NCBI GenBank assembly: GCA_963653155.1 | Contig: CAVJWR010000003.1 | Span: 1 to 59,971, forward strand | Length of the DNA stretch: 59,971 bases | Direction of reading: 5' to 3' | Source of the DNA: UBA1731 sp963653155 | GTDB taxonomy: Bacteria; Verrucomicrobiota; Kiritimatiellia; RFP12; UBA1067 | Part shown: in pieces, positions 41,978-50,500 of the stretch | Numbering within the stretch: the stretch's first letter is position 1 | Layout of the letters: each line of letters starts with the position of its first letter | Translations under genes and position numbers: made by a program | The notes under the pieces: model-generated | Seen by the model: the letters and a program-made list of their open reading frames with translations, nothing else | Told to the model about the DNA's origin: nothing | Database searches by the model: none

Positions 41978-42469
41978 ATGAAAGGGAAGTTCGGCGATCT
42001 TGTCAGGGTGTTCTTTGGGAGCGGGTTCTTTCTTGGGCTTTCGCCGATAGTACCCGGCAGCTTTGGCGCCCTTGTGGGCTTGGCTTGGCACGCTTATGCC
42101 TTCTGGAATGGCTGGCGTCCGATCGACGTAAGGATATGGTGCTTCACTGGAGCTGTGCTGTTCTCCGCCATACACTACCTTCTCACGCCATGGGCGCAGA
42201 AATACTGGAAGGATCCAGATCCGAGCCATTTCGTGCTGGACGAGATTGTGGGCTATTTGTGCGTGCCGGTGTTTGCCGTTGACTTTGCCTACTGGTGGCA
42301 GCTTGCGGCGGCATTCGTCGTGTTTCGCGTGCTCGACGCGATCAAGTTGCCGGGTGCCCGCTACATTGACCGCAACATACACAATGCGCATGGCGTCCTT
42401 TTCGACGACGTGGTTTCAGCCGCCTATTCAGCGCTAATTGTCTCTTGCGTCACATGGTTCTGGTTCTGA
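41978..42469 (+). CDS. pgpA: Phosphatidylglycerophosphatase A
   Basis: A 163-aa membrane phosphatase that makes phosphatidylglycerol from its phosphate. Motifs in order: GSGFFLGLSPIVPGSFGALVG, DPSHFVLDEIVGYL (acidic metal site), VVFRVLDAIKLPGARYID and NAHGVLFDDVVSAAYSAL. Length matches the family. CGGAGG 5-6 nt before ATG 41978 sets the start. It sits between two sugar-activation genes and is probably transcribed with the upstream pair. Confidence 0.9.
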   Translation: MKGKFGDLVRVFFGSGFFLGLSPIVPGSFGALVGLAWHAYAFWNGWRPIDVRIWCFTGAVLFSAIHYLLTPWAQKYWKDPDPSHFVLDEIVGYLCVPVFAVDFAYWWQLAAAFVVFRVLDAIKLPGARYIDRNIHNAHGVLFDDVVSAAYSALIVSCVTWFWF

Positions 42470-42489
42470 TGCGCGATACCTGACGGCTC

Positions 42490-42495
42490 TATAAT
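42490..42495 (+). promoter_or_regulatory. -10 box, 8 nt before ATG 42504
   Basis: TATAAT in the 34-nt gap after pgpA, followed by exactly 8 nt and ATG 42504. An ATG at 42498 lies too close to the -10 to be on the mRNA. Confidence 0.55.
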
Positions 42496-42503
42496 GCATG
42501 GCC

Positions 42504-44621
42504 ATGAAAAAGACTTTTGATACGATAGTCATAACGGCCTCGAACGAGCCTCAGGCCGACTGCTTTCGGCGTCAGGCAAAGTCATATGAAGGAATCTTTG
42601 CCAGCCAGATACTCGTGATTCCTGATCCTGGTGGACGTCGTGTCGGTACGCTTGGATCTACGGTGAACGTCCTGCGCGTGGTGCCGCAAAGTGGACGCAC
42701 CTTGATATGCCACTGCGGCGGCTTCTCGAAACGGCTTCCCGCCTATGCGGCGTCCGGCAAAGTCTTCGCGCCCGTGCCAACCCATTCCGGCGTGAAGACG
42801 CTCTTCGAGATCATTGTGTCCAACATGGCCCGGCTGAAGCTTCCCAAGTCTGGCGCTCTCGTCGTATGTGGCGATCTTGCGCCGAAATTCGATTTCACGC
42901 GTTGCGATTTCGCCACACCCGGAGTGACCGGCGTCGGTTTCCTGGATACGCCTGAACGGGGTTCGAGGCATGGCGTATTCATTCCGGCCAAGTGGAAGGG
43001 ATGTTCGAATGTCGTCGGTTTCCTTCAGAAGCCTTCAGTGGACGAGGCTATGAGCGCCGAGGCGATCTGCCGTGGCCGAGTGGTCGTCGATACCGGCATC
43101 CTGTGGATCGACGCCAAGACTTGCGCGAAGATGGCGGCTGGCGCGTGGAAGGAAGGGGATCTCTATTCCGATTTCACGGATGCGCTGTTGGATGGGTTTG
43201 CGCCGTTCAGCGTCAATGTTGTGCCGCATTGCGATTTCTTCCATATTGGAAGCAGCCGCGAGCTTCTGGAATTGCTTGGCGGCGGGCGGGAATGGATGGA
43301 CGGGTGCGGCATCCCGCGTTCCGAGATGCGGCTGGGTGGCGAGAACATAGTCACGAACGTGCCAACCGGCTATGAGAAAGGGATACGGCTTGGCCGTGGG
43401 GAATGTCTGCTGTGTCTGCCTGTCGGCAAGTCTGGCTGGACGGAAATCAGATACCATGTCGATGACAACTTCAAGGAAGACGGGAAATGGGAGGCCCTTG
43501 GGATGGGGAGATTGATGAAGCGCGTCAACTATGCGAGACTGGGCGATTTCCGCGCACGGCAGACCGCCGCCGCTTTGCCTGCGGAGGTCGAGGTGCGCCG
43601 TCCGCTGAGGATTGATTTGGCCGGCGGATGGAGCGATACGCCGCCGATTTGCCAGGAGGTTGGCGGCTGTGTGCTGAACGCGGCGGTTACGCTTGGCTCC
43701 GATATGCCCGTAAAGGTGCGCATAAGGCGACTGCGCGAGAGCGAGGTGCGCATCTCGTCGGTGGACCTGCGGCGTTCGGGCGTGTTGCGGACGATGGAAG
43801 AGATACATGACCATTCTGATCCGTCCGACTGGCGGGCGCTCGTGAAGTCGGCGTTGGCAGTTACGGGCTATGATTTCTCGGAAGGTGGCCTCGACATTGA
43901 ACTCTCTGCCGATGTGCCAAAGGGAAGCGGCATGGGCACGTCCTCGATTCTTGGGTCTGCGGTGGTGGAGGCGCTGGGATGCATTCGCGGCAAGTCGTAT
44001 TCCGTCGATAAGGTGGCGGAACTGACGCTGGCGCTTGAACGCGAGATGCGTACCGGTGGCGGATGGGAGGATCAGATGGGGGCGCTCGTGCCCGGCGTCA
44101 AGCTTCTCGTGTCCTCAAGGGGCGAGAGGCAAAAGATTCGAGTGCGGCGGCTTTCCGCCGAGGCCGAAAGCCGTTTCGCCGCCTATTTGTCCGAGCGTGC
44201 GCTTCTGTACTTCACTGGCCAGAAACGCATGGCGAGAAACGTCCTCAATGGCGTCATTTCATATTACAGACGCAACCCATGCAACATTGCGCACGAGATC
44301 ATCAAGCGGTTGAAGGTTGATGCGGCCAAGGCGTTCGAGGCCGTTGAGAAAGGGGACTGGCATGTGTTCACGGCGGTGATGAACGCCTACTGGAACAACA
44401 AGAAGGCCCTTGATCCCGGCAGCACGAACCCGATGGTGGAGTCCATCATGGCTCGCATCGCGCCACATGTGGATGCGGTAACGCTCTGTGGCGCGGGCGG
44501 TGGCGGCTTCATGCTCATCATCGCCTGCAATCGCAACGCCAAGAAGAAGATTCGTCAGATTCTGGAGGTAGGCTCTCCGATAAGGGGCGGAAAGTTCTAC
44601 GATTTCGGCCTTTCTCTGTGA
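42504..44621 (+). CDS. Compact bifunctional L-fucokinase / GDP-L-fucose pyrophosphorylase (FKP-like)
   Basis: 705 aa. The N-terminal half resembles the pyrophosphorylase part of Bacteroides FKP and plant FKGP (FDTIVITASNEPQADCF, GGRRVGTLGSTVNVL, HCGGFSKRLPAYAASGKVFAPVP). The C-terminal GHMP kinase starts near residue 360 (RIDLAGGWSDTPPICQEVGG), with ATP loop PKGSGMGTSSILGSAVVEAL, GGWEDQMGALVPGVK and CGAGGGGFML. FKP converts L-fucose to fucose-1-phosphate and then GDP-fucose for surface glycans. Known FKPs are about 950-1050 aa, so the linker region is shortened here and the pyrophosphorylase activity or sugar could differ. Near-leaderless start. The adjacent glucuronokinase-like pair suggests a sugar-salvage cluster. 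Confidence 0.8.
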   Translation: MKKTFDTIVITASNEPQADCFRRQAKSYEGIFASQILVIPDPGGRRVGTLGSTVNVLRVVPQSGRTLICHCGGFSKRLPAYAASGKVFAPVPTHSGVKTLFEIIVSNMARLKLPKSGALVVCGDLAPKFDFTRCDFATPGVTGVGFLDTPERGSRHGVFIPAKWKGCSNVVGFLQKPSVDEAMSAEAICRGRVVVDTGILWIDAKTCAKMAAGAWKEGDLYSDFTDALLDGFAPFSVNVVPHCDFFHIGSSRELLELLGGGREWMDGCGIPRSEMRLGGENIVTNVPTGYEKGIRLGRGECLLCLPVGKSGWTEIRYHVDDNFKEDGKWEALGMGRLMKRVNYARLGDFRARQTAAALPAEVEVRRPLRIDLAGGWSDTPPICQEVGGCVLNAAVTLGSDMPVKVRIRRLRESEVRISSVDLRRSGVLRTMEEIHDHSDPSDWRALVKSALAVTGYDFSEGGLDIELSADVPKGSGMGTSSILGSAVVEALGCIRGKSYSVDKVAELTLALEREMRTGGGWEDQMGALVPGVKLLVSSRGERQKIRVRRLSAEAESRFAAYLSERALLYFTGQKRMARNVLNGVISYYRRNPCNIAHEIIKRLKVDAAKAFEAVEKGDWHVFTAVMNAYWNNKKALDPGSTNPMVESIMARIAPHVDAVTLCGAGGGGFMLIIACNRNAKKKIRQILEVGSPIRGGKFYDFGLSL

Positions 44622-44631
44622 TGGCCTCTGT

Positions 44632-44642
44632 TGTGCTATAAT
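44632..44642 (+). promoter_or_regulatory. Extended -10 promoter of the giant-protein cassette
   Basis: TGTGCTATAAT, one base off the recurrent 11-mer. The leader to ATG 44671 is about 22 nt with GAGGAAG at 44658-44664. Confidence 0.6.
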
Positions 44643-44670
44643 ACACGTTCCAGTTAAGAGGAAGGTGCCG

Positions 44671-46458
44671 ATGATTCGATTCCCGTTGTACGCATCAAGG
44701 CGTCTGGTGCGGTGTGCTGTCGCGATGCGGATTGGTGGTTTGTTCGTGTGGCTGATGTCTGCAATCAGCCCATGTTTTTCATTTGCCGCGACTGTTGATG
44801 CTTCGATCACCTTGAAGCGAGGGTGGAATGCGGTATACGTGCCGGTTGCGTCGTCGGTTTCTGTGGACGAGACTTTTGGGGACTGGCCGGTTCCGTCCGT
44901 TTCCGTATACAGTGCGCAAACGTTCCTTTCTACGCGTTCGACGGCTGGCGGCGTCACAGGTGAATCCGTAACCCGTGCACCTTTCCTCATTTGGACAAGG
45001 GAGGCGTCGGCCTCATCGACCCTTACGTCCCTTGCGGGTGATGCGGTACTTGTCTGCTGCAATACAGGGGCGGTGAATTACGTGGCATACCTGCGCGGCA
45101 CACCATCCGCACCGCGCGTTGAGTGGCACGTATCGACATCGGCTGGCGATACGCTCAATTATGTCGGGATTGGTTTGAATCCGGGGACTACCGTGAACGC
45201 ATCGGCCTATTTTGCCGGATGCCCGTCCGTCAGCGGCGGCTCATTCTATCGGCTGTCCGGTGCGGAGGATTCCCCGAAGGTCGCGTCACTCGCGGGGATA
45301 TCGTCCACATCGTCCGCCAAGCTTACGGACGGCATGGCCGTTCTTGTGCCAGGGGCTTCGGTGTCGGAGTGGTCTGGGCCGCTGTATGTTTCGCCTCGCG
45401 ACGGCATCGGCTTTGGCGAGACGCGGACGACAGGAGAGGTGTCGATTCGCAATGATGGGGTAGTGGAGAAGGTCGTGTCGATTGAACTCATTCCATCATC
45501 AGATGGTGCGGATGCGCCGCCGCTTCTGGTGCGCGATGCGGGAGCTGCGATCGTGAACCCCGATTGGCAGATGCTGTCGGTTGGTGGCATGGCGTTTTCA
45601 CGGACGCTTGCGACGGGCGAGACTTGGCGCGTATCCATTGCGCTTGACCGCTCGAAACTCGTCGGGACCGGCGCGGAGTTGGGCGCAATCATGCGAATTT
45701 CGGAGACAGGTGGCACACAGATGCGAGTGCACCTGCCAGTCACTGCCCGCGACACAAAGGATGCGAACCCTTGGCCGAGTGGGCTGTGGGCNNNNNNNNN
45801 NTGGGCAATTGATCTCGAACTCGACAAGGTGTCGCGTTATGTGACCGACACGGATCGTATCGATGGCTTGAAGGCGGGCGGCAAGATGAAGTTGCGCATC
45901 TATGCCCACGTCTCTGCGGACGGTGTGACGCGTCTGATGCCTCGCGTCACTGTGGCAGGCATGAAAAAGGCGGACGGCACCATTACTCGGAAGGTCTATG
46001 GGCCGCAGACGACGTTGCCGACAGGACTCGACTATGCGAGGCGGCTGTCGTCCGCCGCGTTGCCTGTGGATATCAATGCCATTTCGCCGACGGATGGCGC
46101 GAAATGGGGCGAGAGGATGTCGTTCGGATACAGGATAGCGGCCACGAGCGCGTCAAACCCGTTTAGGCATCCGCTTCATCCGATGTTCGACGGAAAGGAT
46201 GCGCAGTTTGACCCGCTTCCGTACGATGGAGATGACTTCAGCAACTACGCGAACGCCGTGAAGCCAGAACTGTTCTCAATCGGCGGCGAAGTCGTGCTTG
46301 ATTTTGACGCCGTGACAGGTGCGTCGTGGTCGCCGCAGGAAACGATGTCTGGCTCGTGCGACTGGATATACACGGGGCTGATGCGTCAAGGTCCGGTCAA
46401 GGCTTCTGGACGTTTCACGACCCAGCGTGTCATCGCCGGCATAGCTCTTGTCGAATAG
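44671..46458 (+). CDS. Secreted protein of unknown function, first gene of the giant-protein cassette
   Basis: 595 aa as written, about 590 after gap repair. A long signal peptide (GGLFVWLMSAISPCFSFAA) precedes a beta-rich, Ser/Thr/Gly-rich protein that opens with ITLKRGWNAVYVPV. No enzyme motif is seen. TGGGC is duplicated around the Ns at 45792; collapsing gives NPWPSGLWAIDLELDKVSRY in frame. ATG 44671 has GAGGAAG 6 nt upstream, better than GTG 44665. It shares a promoter and short spacings with three further secreted genes, so a joint surface structure is likely. I recognise no named family. Confidence 0.7.
   Translation: MIRFPLYASRRLVRCAVAMRIGGLFVWLMSAISPCFSFAATVDASITLKRGWNAVYVPVASSVSVDETFGDWPVPSVSVYSAQTFLSTRSTAGGVTGESVTRAPFLIWTREASASSTLTSLAGDAVLVCCNTGAVNYVAYLRGTPSAPRVEWHVSTSAGDTLNYVGIGLNPGTTVNASAYFAGCPSVSGGSFYRLSGAEDSPKVASLAGISSTSSAKLTDGMAVLVPGASVSEWSGPLYVSPRDGIGFGETRTTGEVSIRNDGVVEKVVSIELIPSSDGADAPPLLVRDAGAAIVNPDWQMLSVGGMAFSRTLATGETWRVSIALDRSKLVGTGAELGAIMRISETGGTQMRVHLPVTARDTKDANPWPSGLWXXXXWAIDLELDKVSRYVTDTDRIDGLKAGGKMKLRIYAHVSADGVTRLMPRVTVAGMKKADGTITRKVYGPQTTLPTGLDYARRLSSAALPVDINAISPTDGAKWGERMSFGYRIAATSASNPFRHPLHPMFDGKDAQFDPLPYDGDDFSNYANAVKPELFSIGGEVVLDFDAVTGASWSPQETMSGSCDWIYTGLMRQGPVKASGRFTTQRVIAGIALVE
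45792..45801. other. 10-N scaffold gap, probably a contig overlap
   Basis: TGGGC on both sides; removing 15 nt keeps frame and gives a smooth protein sequence. Confidence 0.85.
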
Positions 46459-46484
46459 TCTTTAAACATTCAAACACCTAAACT

Positions 46485-47501
46485 ATGAACATGAAAACAC
46501 TTGTCCTTCGTTCGCTAATCGCAGCCATGTGCGCCGCTTTGGCCTCCGTTTCGTTGGCCATGCCGGTATCCATCGCATATCAAGGTGTCCTGCGCGACAT
46601 AAAGGGGGCGGCGGTTTCGCCTCTGCAACAGACGATCGAGTTCCGCCTGTACAGGGAGGCGTCCAGCGAAACCGACAAAGCCATATGGGGGCGTTCGGTC
46701 GCGGTGCTTCTCGACAAGGATGGGCTTTTCAATGTCTCGCTTGAGGATGGCAACGGGGCGACGCTTGAACCCACCGTCTACGACAGCCTTTCGGAAGCCC
46801 TCAAGGCCGCCAGGACGGGAACGCTTTTCATTGGCCTTACGGTTGTAGGCAGTTCTGGCGAGATTGCGCCTCGTCAGCAAATACTCACGGTTCCATATGC
46901 CGCCTTCGCGCAGGATGTCGATGCCGCCTCAGGCGATTTTCTCGTCGAAGGCCGAGCCCAGGTCAAGAACCTTGAAGTCGCAGGGGATGCAGTCTTCAAG
47001 GGTGCTGTGGAGTTTTCCAAGGATGTCACAATCGAGCAGAAGCTGACCGTTTCCGGCGGACTCAAGGTTTCATCCGGGAATGTCATCGAGGGATACGGAA
47101 CGATTCCCGTCGGCGGGATAATCATGTGGAGTGGAAGCGTTGCCCCTGATGGTTGGGCGATCTGCGACGGCAGGAACGGCACGCCAGACCTGCGCAACCG
47201 CTTTGTGCGTGGCATGGATCCGGCCAAGGCGGGTTCGGTCGTATCGACTGGTGGTGCGGATAAGGTGACGCTCAAAACCGAAAACCTGCCGCCGCACCGC
47301 CACGAGTACTTTGGCGACGACCAGATCGCGGATCGCGACCATGAGACTACGCAAGTCTCCCGATACGTCGGCAACTACGATGCGAAAAGCGAGAAGAAGG
47401 GAGCCTCGAATGTCTACCTGTCCGGCTCGACGGGCAGCGGCACACCGTTTGAGGTACTTCCCCCGTATTACAGCCTCGCGTTCATCATGCGCGTAAAGTG
47501 A
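46485..47501 (+). CDS. Secreted protein with phage tail-collar-like C-terminal domain
   Basis: 338 aa. Signal peptide SLIAAMCAALASVSLA; residues about 25-140 form a beta domain starting VSIAYQGVLRD and ending with QQILTVPYAAFAQDVD, an arrangement common before collar domains in secreted bacterial proteins. A short repeat-like stretch (VAGDAVFKGAVEFSKDVTIEQ) leads into the collar domain: IPVGGIIMWSGSVAPDGWAICDG, TPDLRNRFVRG, LPPHRHEY and VLPPYYSLAFIMRVK. No phage genes are near, so this is a bacterial surface use of the fold. No Shine-Dalgarno precedes ATG 46485 in an A/T-rich 26-nt spacer; ATG 46491 is an alternative. Confidence 0.8.
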   Translation: MNMKTLVLRSLIAAMCAALASVSLAMPVSIAYQGVLRDIKGAAVSPLQQTIEFRLYREASSETDKAIWGRSVAVLLDKDGLFNVSLEDGNGATLEPTVYDSLSEALKAARTGTLFIGLTVVGSSGEIAPRQQILTVPYAAFAQDVDAASGDFLVEGRAQVKNLEVAGDAVFKGAVEFSKDVTIEQKLTVSGGLKVSSGNVIEGYGTIPVGGIIMWSGSVAPDGWAICDGRNGTPDLRNRFVRGMDPAKAGSVVSTGGADKVTLKTENLPPHRHEYFGDDQIADRDHETTQVSRYVGNYDAKSEKKGASNVYLSGSTGSGTPFEVLPPYYSLAFIMRVK

Positions 47502-47518
47502 GATTGGCGGGCGGCGAA

Positions 47519-50500
47519 ATGAGACGTCTTATTTCATGTGTGCTGACGGCCCTGTCCGTTCCCTTGTGCGGGTTGGCGGACGATAGTCCATCGTATATGC
47601 TGTCCACGCCAACCGCCCCGATCATTCGCATTACGCAGAATGAATCCGAGAACGAATGGCTTGCGTCGAACAGGGCGTTTTCCGCCGCCGCATGCTGGAC
47701 GGCCGCGCCGGATGGAACTGTGGCGGTGTCGTCCGCAACGATTGCCGGCAATCCGGCAGTATGTCTCGAAGATTGCGAAGCCGGCTTCGCCTTTGAGCGC
47801 GTCAAGCCGGAGCTTTGGCTTGGCGACAGGCTGATTGCACCAGCGGGGACGGACTGGACGAAGACTTACGAGGCATTCCTTGAGAACATGGATGGGCAGT
47901 CGTTTTTCATCTTCGATCCAAAGGGTGAGGTCGTCTATGCCCAGGCTGGCGGTACCCATTCGTTCACGTGGGTGCTTGCCGATGGCACAAGGCAGACCCG
48001 CAACTACATAGTGGCATCGGTGTGCGAGGGGCGGCCATACAGGATGTTCTGGACGGATTCCCCGTACAACGCGCCTCCGGTAAACATGAGTGGACGCTAC
48101 ATCCGCCTGTTTGGTCCGGACGAAATCATTAAGCCAGTCTACGGAACGCAGGTTGTTGACCAGAACGGACAGCGCATAACCAACAGCAACGTCATCGTAA
48201 GCGGCGTGTTCCTCGATTCAGCCTCGTCATTCCTCTATGCCAGAGGCAAGGTAACAGGCCAGTTCATTGTTGCGTTCTACGATTCCGGGACGTACGACAC
48301 TCTCCAGCGCGTTCAGGTCGTAGAAGTGGGCCAGCCGGACGTAAACTACATGAAGGGCTACATTGGCGAGAAGATAGAGCCATATGGCACAGGCTACGAC
48401 ACCACAGGGCTCTACCCGTCTCCAGTAACGCTTGGCTCGGACGCGAACGATACGTCTGGCGCCTACTACTACCAGCACAAAGGTACGTATTCCTACAGTC
48501 CCAAGAACAACTGGCTGTATCCACTGCGTCCGACTACTGGCGAGGCCTGGCGGCTGGACGTCTACTGGATGGAGACTGATCCTCACGGGATTACGTGGCC
48601 TTTTGAGCGGTGCAACTACGACTGCTCGTGGAACACCAACAAGATGTCCACGCTGATAGCTGGTGCGCCAGTAAAATTGCCGAAGGACTATGCCGTTACG
48701 CTCGGAAGCTTTCAGGAGCCGGAAGGGCATGCGCGAGCGCCTGAAGGCGACATCTTCAAGACCCAGGGCGAGGGCTTCTCCCTGCTCAAGCTGAGCGGCC
48801 AGGATAACGTATGGTTCGTCCCCGTGCGTACGATTGAGCGTACAGACACGAACTTCTTCACCCTTGCGGAGAGCGAGTGGTTCGTCGGTGAAGAGTTGCG
48901 TCCGCGCGGCGGATCTGTGCTTGGCACGGCAAATGGATATTCACCAGTAATCGACCAGTCCGTGCCGGGGCTTCTCAACATCGCGGAGTCCGGCGACAAC
49001 TACAATCCGAACCTCTACTACGACTGGACTGCTGAATCGAACGATCTTGCGTCAGTCATATACGCGGTGAACACCGTGCCGGCCGACGAGAAGCCGCTTG
49101 AGGTCTGGTGGTCATCGACCGTCCAGCAGGAGGGCATGCCGTCGCCTATATCGTTCCCCTCGCTTGCCCAACGCTATCGCATAGAGTGGCCGGCCTGCGA
49201 TCAGGTGCCTCAGATCGTGCTTGCGTCGCAGCAGGGCGGTGCGGGAACTACCCGCTATGAGACTGGGGCAAGCGCATATCTCGATGGATCGGCGGCAGAG
49301 CTTGAATTGCCGGATGCGTATGCCTTCCACTCGACGGGCGGAGCCATTTCGTTCTGGGCCCATGCGGAGGAATTGACGGCGTCCGGACGCATCCTCACGC
49401 TTGGCTCCGGCGCTAATTCCCCGATGGGACTTGAGGTGAGGGCCGATTTTGACATCGCTTCGAGGACTGTCTCGTACGTGCTGACACTTACCGACGATGA
49501 CGGAGCGAGCGCAACGCTCGCCACCACATCGCTTTCAACATCGGCGTGGCACAAGATCGTATTCTCGTTTGGGGCATCTAACGTGATGGCCTTTGCGGAT
49601 GGCGAGTATGTCGCATCCACGAATGTGGCCCGCGCGTCATTTGGTGGCTTCCTGACCGGTAACCGCATCGGCGGCGGCAACGCCGCCGTGGGGATGGAGG
49701 TTGACGACGTGGCGGTTTGGGCACGTACGTTTGACGCAGCGGCGGTTTCGAATGGGCTTTATTCGGCCATTTCCGGCAATGAGGATGCTCTGACGTTCGC
49801 GTTCACGTTCGAGGGGAATGATCTGGAGCCGACGTTTGGGGGCGATTCGCGCACCGCGACGGACATGGTTTCGGGGCGGACTTTCGCGGTCACGGATGTC
49901 TTGCGATCGACGCCCGGTGCGCCGATCCTCGGCACTGGCGTCTTTTCCTCGGATACGAGGCCGGTGATATACCGTCAGCCGGATCCGGACAAGACCGGAT
50001 ACAATCCGAACGAGGAACATGCATTCATCGCGTCCGGCGCGGGCGGCTACTACGCTTGGGCGCTGCGTTGCGACCTCAACACGTCCGACACGTCGAAGCC
50101 GTTTGTTCTGGTGGAGTACGTCGATGGCGGGCGGGCGGCGATGCGTGGCTTTTCCGTTCTCCTCACGAACGAGCTGTTCACAGCCCTTGCGGCGGATATG
50201 GATGCGGGGCATACGCTGCCGGGGCCGCATCCGATAGACCTTTTCGACGATCCTTGGTGTCCGAGCGACTACTGGGACAGTGTGTCGGGACAAACATATG
50301 CGAGCGCGTTCCGCGACCGCAAGGGACAGGTGTGGGCGAGGTCTGCCGGCACGATCCCGATTAGGATGTACTACCGGAATCAGGATGGCTTTGACTATCC
50401 GAGCCTATCGGAGCCGCCGCCCATCAACACGGAGGTCCCGTGGCTCTCCGAGCTTGACCATGAGCCGTCGGCGCATCTTCTATCCAATCCGCCTGCTGTC

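Noticed and set aside
46485..47501. Prophage remnant, because of the tail-collar domain
   Set aside because: The protein has a signal peptide and sits among secreted bacterial genes; no capsid, terminase, integrase or lysis gene is near.
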